Below are positions 51,382-61,061 of a stretch of 64,000 nt of DNA, in pieces. Below the pieces are notes generated by a model that was given only the letters and a program-made list of their open reading frames with translations, did no database searches and was not told the origin of the DNA. Position numbers and translations under genes: made by a program. Within the stretch, counting starts at the first letter, position 1; the number at the start of each line of letters is the position of its first letter. Source of the stretch: CAZBRS01 sp964494475 (lineage in GTDB: Bacteria; Myxococcota_A; UBA9042; CAZBRS01); the NCBI GenBank assembly GCA_964494475.1, contig CAZBRS010000007.1, positions 1 through 64,000 of the forward strand, given 5' to 3'.

Positions 51382-52524
51382 CTACCTTCCTTCGAGCGCG
51401 TTCTGGTACTCGATCGGGGTGTTCAGGTTGCGCAACCTGACGCCCTTCGGCAACGGCAAGCGCTTCACGTCCATCTCGGGGTAGACATCGATGATGCGGC
51501 GCTCGCCCCGCTCCAGGGCGGCCCGCAGGATGGGGAGCAGGCTGCGACGGTACACGGCGACCAGGGGCTCGAACAGCCCCGCTTCGTTGACCGGCACGAC
51601 CGCGCGCGCGTAACGGGCCGCCCGCAGCAGGTTCGTCACGAGGTCGAGGGGCACGTCGGCCAGATCGCAGGGCAGGAACACGACCACGTCGTGCCGCGCC
51701 TTCTCGAGCGCCGAGACGATCCCCCCCATGGGCCCGAGCTCGGGGCGTTCGTCCGGAACGACGGGGTGCCCGAGGAACCCGTAATCGTCGGCGCGCCGGG
51801 CGCTGATCAGGACCTGCTCGAACAGGGGCTCGACCCGACGCACGATCCTCTGCACCAGCGGCTCGCCGCCCAGGCGCAGCAGCGCCTTGTTCTCGCCCAT
51901 GCGCCGGCTCTGGCCGCCGGCCAGGACCACGACGGTCGCGGGCCGGCGAGCGACCCAACGTCCCTCCTGCAACGTGAACGCGTCGGGCGCCGGTACGAAG
52001 CGGGCCCCGTCCGACACGATCTCGAGGTCGGCCAACTCGCGAACGGCCTCACACGACGCCTTGCGCGACGTAGCGCCCTCGCGCTCGAGCACCACGAAGA
52101 GATCGGGGTCGACGGCTCGCCGGAAGGTGTTGGACTCGCAGACCACCGGCACCCCGGGATCGAGGCGCGCGAGCAAGGCATCTCGCGCCTCGGCCAGGTG
52201 GGACTCGCACGCGCGCAGCCAGAAGACGCGGCCCGCGCCGGCGGCGAGCAGCCGCGACGTGTCCTTGTCGGGCTTGGCGCCGTGCTCCTCGGCCAGCACG
52301 AAGGACGCTCCTCCCGGCAGCATGCAGTCGTGGCACTCGGTGCCTCCGTGCGGACACGGACCCTCGTCGGCGCGGATCAACGTGACCTTGACGCCGAGCA
52401 CGGGGCCCGTGCGCGCCAGGCGCTCGACCAGGGCGCAGGCGAAGGTGGTCTTGCCCGCGTCACGCTGCGCGGCGCCCACGAGCAGCAGGCCGGGAACCCT
52501 CGTCGGAGAAAAATCAACCGCCAC
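51382..52524 (-). CDS. mobA: MobB-MobA fusion, molybdopterin guanine dinucleotide synthesis
   Basis: 380 aa. The N-terminal part (1-190) has a MobB-like P-loop fold: LLVGAAQRDAGKTTFACALVERL, followed by an unusual Cys/His segment CPHGGTECHDCMLPGG. The C-terminal part (195-380) is MobA: TVVVLAGGQSRRMGENKALLRLGG, ELGPMGGIVSALE, VVVFLPCDLADVPLDLV, NLNTPIEY. MobA attaches GMP to molybdopterin for the bis-MGD cofactor that formate dehydrogenase needs. It is first in the mobBA-moeA-DUF2478 operon and divergent from the formate dehydrogenase genes. Confidence 0.93.
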   Translation of the reverse strand: MAVDFSPTRVPGLLLVGAAQRDAGKTTFACALVERLARTGPVLGVKVTLIRADEGPCPHGGTECHDCMLPGGASFVLAEEHGAKPDKDTSRLLAAGAGRVFWLRACESHLAEARDALLARLDPGVPVVCESNTFRRAVDPDLFVVLEREGATSRKASCEAVRELADLEIVSDGARFVPAPDAFTLQEGRWVARRPATVVVLAGGQSRRMGENKALLRLGGEPLVQRIVRRVEPLFEQVLISARRADDYGFLGHPVVPDERPELGPMGGIVSALEKARHDVVVFLPCDLADVPLDLVTNLLRAARYARAVVPVNEAGLFEPLVAVYRRSLLPILRAALERGERRIIDVYPEMDVKRLPLPKGVRLRNLNTPIEYQNALEGR

Positions 52525-52684
52525 GGCGACTCCTTGGGACGAAGAGCCTTCGGAGCGGCAGCATGTAGCTCCGGGCTAAGGTCGTCAAGCGCGAAACGGC
52601 GACCCGCGAAAGCTGGCTCTCTACCGTGCGAATCATGACTTCTAGCGTGTGCAATCTAGGTTTTGCCATACTGCGTCATAGTCG

Positions 52685-52712
52685 TTGACGCGGTGTCTAA
52701 TTCGACGACAAT
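52685..52712 (+). promoter_or_regulatory. possible promoter of the formate dehydrogenase operon
   Basis: TTGACG at 52685-52690 and GACAAT at 52707-52712 (16-base spacer), 33 bases before the fdhA ATG, inside a 221-base divergent gap shared with mobBA. No clear FNR, ModE or sigma54 site was found in the gap. Confidence 0.4.
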
Positions 52713-52745
52713 CGGGAGGCATTTCACCCAGGGGGGGAATCGCGG

Positions 52746-55700
52746 ATGAACGTCTCGAGAAGATCCTGGCTCAAGTTCATGGCGGCGGGCGGCGGTGGGC
52801 TCGCGCTCGCCGACCTCGTCAACGTCAAGGAGGTTTGCGCCGCGACGAAGCAAATGAAGCTGCACGACGCCAAGGAGTTCACGACGGCGTGCAACTTCTG
52901 CTCGTGCGGCTGCGGCATGGTCGCCAGCGTGCGCGACGGCAAATTGCTGAACCTCGAGGGCGATCCGGACCACATCGTCAACGAGGGCGCGCTCTGCAGC
53001 AAGGGCTCGGCGATGTCGGCCACCCACCACAGCGACCAGCGCGTCAAGACCCCGCTCTACCGCGCGCCGGGCAGCGATCGGTGGCAGGAGATCTCGTGGG
53101 ACGACGCCCTCGGCAAGTTCGCCGCGAAGATCAAGGCCACGCGCGACAGCACGTGGATCGCGACCGAGAAGGACGGCGACGTCGAGTACCCCGTCAACCG
53201 CACCGACGCCATCGGCTTCCTCGGCGGCGCCCAGCACACCAACGAAGAGTGCTACCTCTTCGCCAAGATGGGGAGGCTGCTGGGCACGGCGTTCATAGAA
53301 CATCAAGCCCGGCTTTGACACAGCCCCACCGTCCCCAGTTTGGGGGCTTCCTTCGGCCGCGGCGCGATGACGAACCACTGGCTCGATCTGCAGAACGCCA
53401 AGGTCTTCCTGATCGGCGGAAGCAACGCCGCCGAGAACCACGTCATGTCGATGAAGTGGGTGATGAAGGCCAAGGAGAAGGGCGCCAAGGTCATTCACGT
53501 CGACCCGCGCTTCACCCGCACCTCCTCCATCGCCGACATCTACGCGCGCATCCGCCCGGGCACCGACATCGCCTACCTGGGCGCCATCATTCACTACATC
53601 CTCGACAAGAAGCTCTTCGACGAAGAGTACGTGAAGCTGAACACCAACGCGCTGAACCTCGCGAGCGATGACTTCGCCTTCGACGAGGGCCTGTTCTCGG
53701 GCTACAAGGAGGCCGACCGCAAGTACGACAACGCCTCGTGGGGCTACGTGCTCGACGAGACGTCGCACACGCCGCTGAAGGCCGAGAGCCTCGATGACCC
53801 GCGCTGCGTGCTGCAGAAGCTGAAGGCCCACTTCTCTCGCTACACGTTCCAGGTGGCGTCGGACATCTCGGGCATCCCAGCCGAGACCATCCAGCTCATC
53901 GCCGACACCATGGTCGCGAACCGGCCCGGCACGATCATGTACGCGCTCGGCATGACGCAGCACACCACCGGCGTGCAGGGCATCCGCTGCTACTGCATCC
54001 TCCAGTTGCTGCTCGGCAACATCGGCAAGGTCGGCGGCGGCGTCAACGCGCTGCGCGGCGAGCCCAACGTCCAGGGCGCCTGCGACATGTCGGTGCTCTT
54101 CAACTACTTCGCGGGGTACGTCGCCCAGCCCGACCACAACCTGCCCACGCTGGCCGACTTCACGAAAAAGTACGGCACGTTCCGCGCCAAGTTCATGATC
54201 AACGCCCTCAAGGCCTGGTTCGGTGACGCCGCCACGCCGGAGAACGACTACGGCTACGGCTGGTTGATGAAGAAGAACGGCGCCAAGAACTACTCCATCT
54301 TCCGCATGCTCGAGAGCGCCCTCGAGGGGAAGATGAAGCTGATGTGGGTCCTGGGGCAGAACCCCATGGTGACGAACCCCAACCTCTCGGTCGTGCACGA
54401 CTCGCTCAGCAAGCTCGAGATGCTCGTGGTGCAGGAGCTGTGGGACACCGAGACCGCATCGTTCTGGCAGAAGCCCGGGGTCGATCCCAAGACCATCCAG
54501 ACCGAAGTCCTGCTCTTTCCCGCCTCGTACTTCATGGAGAAGGAGGGGACCATCTCGGGCTCGGGGCGTCTGGTCCAGTGGCGCTACCAGGCGGTCAAGC
54601 CGCCCGGAGACGCGCGGGTCGACCTCGACATCATCGACGGCGTCTTCCAGAAGGTGCGCGAGCTCTACAAGGACTCGACGGCCGAGAAGGACCAGATCAT
54701 CAAGCGCGCGGTCTGGAAGTACGAGGGGCCGAGCAAGGCCGAGGCCGTGCTCATGGAGATCAACGGCACGAACTTCAAGACGGGAAAGCCCATCGGCGGC
54801 ATCGGCGAGCTCATGGCCGACGGCAGCACGTCGTCCGGCTCGTGGATCTACGCCGGCGTCTTCAAGGAGGGCAAGAACCTCACGAAGCGCCGCGACAACA
54901 AGACCGACCCCAGCGGCCTCGGCATCTACCCCGGCTTCGCCTGGAGTTGGCCTGGCAACATGCACATCCTGTACAACCGCGCGGCCTGTGACGCCAACGG
55001 CCAGCCCTTCGACAAGAAGACGGCCGTGATCTGGTGGGACGAGGCCCAGAAAAAGTGGACGGGCCACGACACGCCCGACGTGCCGGTACCCACCGACGGC
55101 CCCGACACGCCCAACGGCCAGCGCCCCTTCCGCATGACGGCCGAGGGGGTGGGACGCCTCATGGCGGCTCCCTACAAGCACCCCGACCCGGCGGTGCAGG
55201 GCGCGTTGCCCCGCGACAGCTCGACCGCGCTCGGCGACGGCCCGTTCCCCGAGTTCTACGAGCCCGTCGAGAGCCCGGTGGCCAACTCGCTGCACCCCAA
55301 GACGGCGATCAACCCGGCGCTCAAGTACCCGCGCCTGAAGGACAAGCAGCCGATCGGCACCGTGAAGGACTTCCCCATCGTCCTCTGCACGGCCAGCATG
55401 GCCGAGCACTGGTGCGCGGGGTCGACCACGCGCAACGTACCGTGGCTGAATGAGCTCGTCCCCGAACCCTTCGTCGAGCTGTCCGAAAAGCTGGCGAGCG
55501 AAAAGGGTATCCGCTCGGGCGACTGGGTGAAGGTCTGGTCGGCTCGTGGAGCGGTCACGGTCCGAGCGGTGGTGACGCCCCGCATGCAGACCATGAAGAT
55601 CCACGGCGGCGACGTCTCGGTGGTCTGGATGCCCTACAACTGGGGCTTCAAGGGGCTGAGCACGGGCCCCAGCACGAACGATCTCACGATCGACGCCGGC

Positions 55701-55775
55701 GACGCGAACACGGGGTGTCAGGAAACCAAAGCCTGCCTGGTCAACCTGCAACGGGTTGACGCGCAGGTCGGGTAG
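52746..55775 (+). CDS. fdhA: selenocysteine formate dehydrogenase, large (catalytic) subunit
   Basis: 1,009 aa when the in-frame UGA at 53316-53318 is read as Sec191. Twin-arginine signal SRRSWLKF (residues 4-11) directs export to the periplasmic side. A [4Fe-4S] site follows: Cys49, 52, 56 and 84. The region around Sec reads IEHQARL-U-HSPTVPSL, matching the FdnG catalytic loop; then FGRGAMTNHWLDLQNAKVF, GSNAAENH and the molybdopterin domains, ending with the MGD-binding C-terminal barrel. It oxidises formate to CO2 using Mo- or W-bis-MGD. A SECIS hairpin follows the UGA, and selB/selD lie within 15 kb. The subunit B gene starts 10 bases downstream. Confidence 0.96.
53316..53347 (+). promoter_or_regulatory. 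Sec UGA and SECIS element
   Basis: TGA (53316-53318) is followed after 12 bases by a 17-base hairpin GTCCCCAGTTTGGGGGC (53331-53347): stem GUCCCC/GGGGGC, loop AGUUU. Size and distance match bacterial SECIS elements such as that of E. coli fdhF. Confidence 0.85.
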
Positions 55776-55785
55776 GGTGGCCATC

Positions 55786-56670
55786 ATGGGAAAAGCGACC
55801 CTCATCGACACCACCAAGTGCCTGGGCTGCCGCTCGTGCCAGGTGGCGTGCAAGCAGTGGAACGAGCTCGAGGCCGAAAAGACCTCGCTCGACGGCAAGA
55901 GGACCTTCCTCCAGAATCCGTCGGCGTACTCGTCCCACACGTTCAACGTGATGACCTTCAACGAGGTACCCGACGACAAGGCCCCCGGTGGCCTCAAGTT
56001 CGTGATGGCCAAGCGCCAGTGCATGCACTGCGAGCAGCCGTCCTGCGCGTCGGCCTGCCCGGTCACCGCGCTGCACAAGACCCCCGAGGGGCCCGTCCTC
56101 TACGAGGTCGACAAGTGCATCGGCTGCCGCTACTGCGTCTGGGCCTGCCCGTTCGGCGTGCCCACGGCCGAGTGGGACTCGCTGGCGCCGCAGATCCACA
56201 AGTGCACGCTGTGCAGCGATCGCTCCGCCGAGCCGCTCCCCACGGAGCGCAACGGCCAGCCCCTCACCGAGGACAACCAGCAGCGCTTCACGGCCGCCCA
56301 TCAGGTCCCGGCCTGCGTCAACGCCTGCCCCACGGGGGCGCTGCAGTTCGGCGAGCGCGACGCCCTGCTGGCCGAAGCTCGCGAGCGCATGGTCGCCCAC
56401 CCCGGCCGGTACGTCGATCACATCTACGGCGAGCACGAGGTCGGAGGCACCTCGTACCTGTACCTGGCCGCGGTTCCCTTCGAGAAGCTCGGCTTCCGCG
56501 CCGACCTGGGCACCACGCCCTACCCGGCCTACACCGCCACGGCGCTCGGGCTGGTGCCCGCCGCCGTCCTCGGCGTGGGCGCGGCGCTCGGCGGCATCCA
56601 CCTGTTCGCGCGTCGCAAGGCCGCGGTGGCCCGCGAAGAGGCCGAACGCAAGCTCGGAGAGACGCCATGA
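55786..56670 (+). CDS. fdhB: formate dehydrogenase iron-sulfur subunit
   Basis: 294 aa from ATG 55786. Four [4Fe-4S] motifs: CLGCRSCQVACKQ, CMHCEQPSCASACP, CIGCRYCVWACP, and the split CTLCSD/CVNACP set. A C-terminal hydrophobic span (ATALGLVPAAVLGVGAALGG) anchors it in the membrane. It carries electrons from the catalytic subunit to the quinone-reducing membrane subunit. Its stop overlaps the next ATG (ATGA). It has no own Tat signal, so it is probably co-exported with the large subunit. Confidence 0.95.
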   Translation: MGKATLIDTTKCLGCRSCQVACKQWNELEAEKTSLDGKRTFLQNPSAYSSHTFNVMTFNEVPDDKAPGGLKFVMAKRQCMHCEQPSCASACPVTALHKTPEGPVLYEVDKCIGCRYCVWACPFGVPTAEWDSLAPQIHKCTLCSDRSAEPLPTERNGQPLTEDNQQRFTAAHQVPACVNACPTGALQFGERDALLAEARERMVAHPGRYVDHIYGEHEVGGTSYLYLAAVPFEKLGFRADLGTTPYPAYTATALGLVPAAVLGVGAALGGIHLFARRKAAVAREEAERKLGETP

Positions 56671-57941
56671 AATTCGCAGCCACGCAAGGCAAGCTCCTGA
56701 ACGGTGTCAACCTCGTCGCCATGCTCGTCATGCTGGCCGGGGCCGCGGCCATCGTGGCGCGCTTCGCCCTGGGCCTCGGCGGGTCGACCAACCTCTCGAA
56801 CACCTGGCCCTGGGGTCTCTGGATCGCGTTCGACCTGATCTGGATCGCGCTGGCCGCCGGCGCCTTCGTGATGGCCGCCGTCATCTACGTGCTCGACCGC
56901 CACAAGTACTACGAGATCGGCCGCTCGGCCGTGCTCATGGGCCTGCTCAGCTACTCGTTCGTCATGGTCACGCTCATCGCCGACCTGGGCCTGCCCTGGC
57001 ACTTCTGGCAGCTCGGCATCCAGCGCCCCGAGCACTCGGCCATGTTCGAGGTCTCGTGGTGCGTCGGCCTGTACGTGACCATCCTGGCGCTCGAGTTCGC
57101 GCCCGTGGTCTTCGAGCACTTCAAGTGGAAGGATCTGGCGCGCTACTGGAAGGTGCAAGCGCCCATCTACGTGGTGCTCGCGGTCAGCTTCTTCGTCTAC
57201 CTGATGTCCCACTCGCTCGTGTGGACGGCCGCGGCGTTCCTGGTTTTCGGTACGCTGGCCTTCGTCTTCCGGCCCAAGAAGGGCGTGAAGCAAGGCCCCA
57301 TCATGCTGGCCATCGCGGCCTTCACGCTGTCGAGCATGCACCAGTCCTCTCTCGGAACCCTGTTCCTGCTGATGCCCGACAAGCTCTCCCCCATCTGGTG
57401 GTCGCCCCTGCTGCCGCTCATGTTCTTCCTGTCCGCCATCGCGGCGGGCGTGTCGCTGGTCATCGTCATGAAGGTGGTGGTCGGCAAGAGCTTCCGGCGC
57501 CCCGTCGAGCAGCACCTGCTGGCCGGGCTCGGTCGCTACGTCGCCGCAGCGCTGTTCGTCTACCTGGCGGTGCGCGTGGGCGACCTGGTCTACCGTGACC
57601 AGCTGGCCGCCGCCCTGGCCAACAAGCTGTTCCTGGCCGAGGTCGGCCTGTGCGGCCTGGTGCCGCTGGTGCTGCTGACGGTGAAGCCCCTGCGCGAGAA
57701 GGCCTCCTGCCTGGTCACGTGCTGCCTGCTGGTGTCGTCGGGCATCATCCTGAACCGGCTGAACGTGGTGCTCTTCGGCATGAACCTCCAGGCACCCCTT
57801 CCGGGCGGCGAGGTCGCGGCCTACTTCCCGAGCCTGGTCGAGATCGGCGTGACCGTGGGCTTGATCGCCGCGACCATCTTCCTGTACAACATCGCCGCGC
57901 ACACGCTCCCGGTCTTGAAGGCCAAGGCGCAGGAAGAATAA
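56667..57941 (+). CDS. NrfD/HybB-type quinone-interacting membrane subunit
   Basis: 424 aa with about ten spans and no FdnI-type heme-binding His pattern. It begins FAATQGKLLNGVNLVAMLV, and LSSMHQSSLGTLFLLMPDKLSPIWWSPLLPL is a family landmark of the polysulfide-reductase NrfD/HybB group. It probably passes electrons from the Fe-S subunit to (mena)quinone without a cytochrome b. It overlaps fdhB and is followed by fdhE after 9 bases. Confidence 0.9.
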   Translation: MKFAATQGKLLNGVNLVAMLVMLAGAAAIVARFALGLGGSTNLSNTWPWGLWIAFDLIWIALAAGAFVMAAVIYVLDRHKYYEIGRSAVLMGLLSYSFVMVTLIADLGLPWHFWQLGIQRPEHSAMFEVSWCVGLYVTILALEFAPVVFEHFKWKDLARYWKVQAPIYVVLAVSFFVYLMSHSLVWTAAAFLVFGTLAFVFRPKKGVKQGPIMLAIAAFTLSSMHQSSLGTLFLLMPDKLSPIWWSPLLPLMFFLSAIAAGVSLVIVMKVVVGKSFRRPVEQHLLAGLGRYVAAALFVYLAVRVGDLVYRDQLAAALANKLFLAEVGLCGLVPLVLLTVKPLREKASCLVTCCLLVSSGIILNRLNVVLFGMNLQAPLPGGEVAAYFPSLVEIGVTVGLIAATIFLYNIAAHTLPVLKAKAQEE

Positions 57942-57950
57942 AAGAACAGG

Positions 57951-58796
57951 ATGACGAGCTCCATGGTTCGCGATCGCTGGCTCCAGGCGCACCCCTACCT
58001 CGAGCCCGTGGCCCGGTTCCAGGGCGCCGTCGACGATGCGCTGGCCCGCCTCTCCGCTGGTGTGGCGCCCGCCGCCGAGCCGAGCTTCGAGGCGCACGCC
58101 GCCGACTACCGCGCCGGGATCCCCCTGCTCGCCGGAGGAGCCTGGGCCCCCGACGCCGCCCCGGCCGGCGCCCTGCTCGCCAGGCTCGTCGGCGAGCTCG
58201 CTTCGGCTCCGCTGCCGGGCAACGTCCAAGACCAGTGCCAGGCCCTCTCCGACGGCCTCGGCGCCGACCCAGCGCGCCCCGCCGCCGCCATGGGCTGGGT
58301 CCTGGGTGCCGAGGGTGAGTTCGTGACGCCGAACCCGGGCCTGCTCCGCTTCCTGGGATGGGAGGTCGCGCGCGCGCTCCATCGGCCAGTCTTCGACCGC
58401 TTCCGAGCCTGGCGCGACGCGCAGACCGACGCCGCCTGGAGACTCGACTACTGCCCCACCTGCGGGGCGCACCCGGTGCTCGCGCTGCTCACCGGCCGCG
58501 AGGCCGGGAGACAGCGGCTCCTCTCGTGCTCGCTTTGCGGGACACGCTGGGAGTTCAAGCGGATCGGATGCCCGTACTGCGGCAACGACGATCAGGCCGG
58601 GCTCGACCTCGTCGAGATCGAGGGCGAAGAAGGGCTCCGGCTCGACCTCTGCCGGGGATGCAAGGGTTACGTGAAGACCGTCACGACCGACCAAAACCCG
58701 GCGTTCCTCCTCGCCGACTGGACCACGCTCCACGTCGACGTCCTCGCGCGCGAGCAGGGCTTCCTGCGGAAGGGCGACTCCCTCTACGAGGTTTGA
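57951..58796 (+). CDS. fdhE: formate dehydrogenase accessory protein FdhE
   Basis: 281 aa. Four CxxC pairs in the C-terminal half: DYCPTCGAHPVLA, SCSLCGTRWEF, GCPYCGND and LCRGCKGY, as in FdhE, where they bind iron. It is needed for assembly of the exported selenocysteine formate dehydrogenase. The helical N-terminus (1-145) is the protein-contact part. Its TGA overlaps the -35 box of the next promoter. Confidence 0.95.
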   Translation: MTSSMVRDRWLQAHPYLEPVARFQGAVDDALARLSAGVAPAAEPSFEAHAADYRAGIPLLAGGAWAPDAAPAGALLARLVGELASAPLPGNVQDQCQALSDGLGADPARPAAAMGWVLGAEGEFVTPNPGLLRFLGWEVARALHRPVFDRFRAWRDAQTDAAWRLDYCPTCGAHPVLALLTGREAGRQRLLSCSLCGTRWEFKRIGCPYCGNDDQAGLDLVEIEGEEGLRLDLCRGCKGYVKTVTTDQNPAFLLADWTTLHVDVLAREQGFLRKGDSLYEV

Positions 58797-58820
58797 CACC
58801 CGGCCCTCCTGGACTACACT
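58793..58820 (+). promoter_or_regulatory. sigma70-type promoter of tolQ-tolR operon
   Basis: TTGACA at 58793-58798, a 16-base spacer, then TACACT at 58815-58820. It begins inside the fdhE stop region and lies 60 bases upstream of the tolQ ATG. Confidence 0.65.
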
Positions 58821-58880
58821 GACGGCCAGCGCGAGGGCCTTCCCGAGAGGGCGCCGCGCGCCCGCGCCAGGAGGAAATCG

Positions 58881-59621
58881 ATGCCCCTGTTCTTCGCCCA
58901 GGCCGCCGCCGACGCCGCCGACGCCGCCTACGAGGTCGACATGTTCGGCCAGATCTGGCAATCGCGCGGCGTGGTGCTGCTCGTGCTGCTCGTGCTCGTG
59001 GGCATGAGCCTCGCCACGTGGTTCATCATCGGCTTCAAGTGGTGGTTCATGCGGAAGGTGCAGGCCGAGACCGACGCCTTCCTCAAGACCTACTGGGACG
59101 ACAAGCGCTGGGAGGTGCTGCAGGAGCGCGCCCAGGCCCTGGGCGAGTCGCCGGTCAGCCGCATGTTCCTGGCCTGCTACAACGAGCTCGTGCGCATCCG
59201 CAAGAAGGCCCGCGCGGCCGACGGCAACATCTCGTTCACGCACGAAGACGTGATCGCCAACATCCAGCGCATGCTCACCCGCACCCAGGGCACCGAGGCC
59301 TCGCGCGTCGAGCGCTTCCTGTCGTTCCTCGGCACGGTGGGCTCGTCGGCGCCCTTCATCGGCCTCTTCGGCACGGTGTGGGGCATCATGAAGGCCTTCG
59401 CCTACATCAACCCGAACCGGCCCATCCTCGAGACCGTCACGCCCCACATCGCCGAGGCGCTCATCGCCACGGCCATCGGCCTGTTCGCGGCCATCCCGGC
59501 GGTCATCGCCTACAACTACTTCGTGGGCCGCGTCAAGCTGGTGGCCACCGAGATGGACACCTTCGCGCAAGACTTCCTGAACGACATCAGCCGCATGGAC
59601 ATCGGCGAGCGGAGCAGCTGA
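58881..59621 (+). CDS. tolQ: MotA/TolQ/ExbB proton channel protein
   Basis: 246 aa. Three spans: residues 30-52 (VVLLVLLVLVGMSLATWFIIGF), then the paired helices FLGTVGSSAPFIGLFGTVWGIM and LIATAIGLFAAIPAVIAYNYF, with a large cytosolic loop between. This is the TolQ/ExbB stator subunit, which drives a periplasmic partner with proton motive force. An AGGAGG site precedes the ATG. tolR begins 1 base later. TolQ and ExbB cannot be separated by sequence alone; no pal or tolB is present. Confidence 0.92.
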   Translation: MPLFFAQAAADAADAAYEVDMFGQIWQSRGVVLLVLLVLVGMSLATWFIIGFKWWFMRKVQAETDAFLKTYWDDKRWEVLQERAQALGESPVSRMFLACYNELVRIRKKARAADGNISFTHEDVIANIQRMLTRTQGTEASRVERFLSFLGTVGSSAPFIGLFGTVWGIMKAFAYINPNRPILETVTPHIAEALIATAIGLFAAIPAVIAYNYFVGRVKLVATEMDTFAQDFLNDISRMDIGERSS

Positions 59622-59622
59622 C

Positions 59623-60177
<555 letters not shown>

Positions 60178-60182
60178 GCGTC

Positions 60183-61055
60183 ATGAGCACCGACCCCGAA
60201 CAGAAGGCCCTGCGGGCCGGCGTGGTGCTCACGCTGGCCGTGCACCTCGCGGCCGCCCTGCTCTTCTCGCTGGCCGACAGCGGGCCCGGTCTCGCCGACA
60301 CCAAGCGCATTCGCCACTTCTACCTCTGCGACGACGGCCGCAAGCGCTGCCCCCTGCCGGCGATCAAGCCGCTGATGCGCGGCCCCGAGGTGTCGCTGTC
60401 CGGCCGGCTCGAGGTCATCGAGGCCATCGTGGTGCCCCGGTTGGGCCTGGCCGAGAAGATGGCGGGCATGCCCAAGCTGCAGAAGTACGAACAGCCCGAC
60501 AAGATCCAGGACGCGGTCAACATCGACCGCGACAACCCCACGCCCGAAGAGGTGGCGAACAAGGCCGCCAAGGAGAAGAAGGCCGAGCTCGACAAGCGCC
60601 GCAAGAACCCGCTCGAGAACATCCTGGGCGCCCCCGAGGAGGACGACCCCAGGAAACGCGCCACCTCGCTCGACCGCATCGTGGGCGTGGCCGAGGGCTC
60701 GACCTGGGGCTCGGGCACCGAGGTGAAGCCAGGCAACATCTACGCCGGCCGCGTGGCCACGATCTTCAAGCAGCACTTCGCGGTGCCCACCTCGATCACC
60801 CGGGCCCAGTTGGCCACCTTGAAGATGCGCGTGCACATCCAGCGCATCTCGGCCACGGGCGACATCGTGGCCTACCGCATTTTGGGCAAGTCGGCCAGCC
60901 ACCCCTTCAACTTGGCCGGCGAGGCGCTCATCCAGAAGTTCACCTCGAAAGAGGGCGGCAAGCTCGCCCTGCCCGTGCCCGACCCCGCCACGCTCGGCTA
61001 CATCAACGAGCACGGCATCGTGGTCGATCTCGACGGGTCGCTTTTCCAGGAGTAG
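60183..61055 (+). CDS. TonB/TolA-like energy-transducing protein
   Basis: 290 aa. One N-terminal span (GVVLTLAVHLAAALLFSLA) preceded by a short cytosolic arm, then a linker with a Lys/Glu-rich helical part (EEVANKAAKEKKAELDKRR), then a C-terminal domain (YAGRVATIFKQHFAVPTS ... RISATGDIVAYRILGKSASHPFN) resembling TonB/TolA C-terminal folds. With tolQ/tolR it forms an energised complex. Whether it serves the receptor 14 kb upstream or the Tol-Pal envelope role is not shown. Two Cys near the linker start (YLCDDGRKRCP) may form a disulfide. Confidence 0.82.
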   Translation: MSTDPEQKALRAGVVLTLAVHLAAALLFSLADSGPGLADTKRIRHFYLCDDGRKRCPLPAIKPLMRGPEVSLSGRLEVIEAIVVPRLGLAEKMAGMPKLQKYEQPDKIQDAVNIDRDNPTPEEVANKAAKEKKAELDKRRKNPLENILGAPEEDDPRKRATSLDRIVGVAEGSTWGSGTEVKPGNIYAGRVATIFKQHFAVPTSITRAQLATLKMRVHIQRISATGDIVAYRILGKSASHPFNLAGEALIQKFTSKEGGKLALPVPDPATLGYINEHGIVVDLDGSLFQE

Positions 61056-61061
61056 GCGCCC

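Noticed and set aside
52525..52745. A sigma54 promoter or FNR box before the formate dehydrogenase and mobBA genes
   Set aside because: A TGGCA/TTGCA pair on the minus strand has the wrong spacing (13 instead of 10 bases between GG and GC), and no TTGAT-N4-ATCAA was found.
53316..53318. Nonsense mutation making fdhA a pseudogene
   Set aside because: The phase is kept, flanking residues match the Sec loop of FdnG-type enzymes, a SECIS-like hairpin follows, and selB and selD are nearby.
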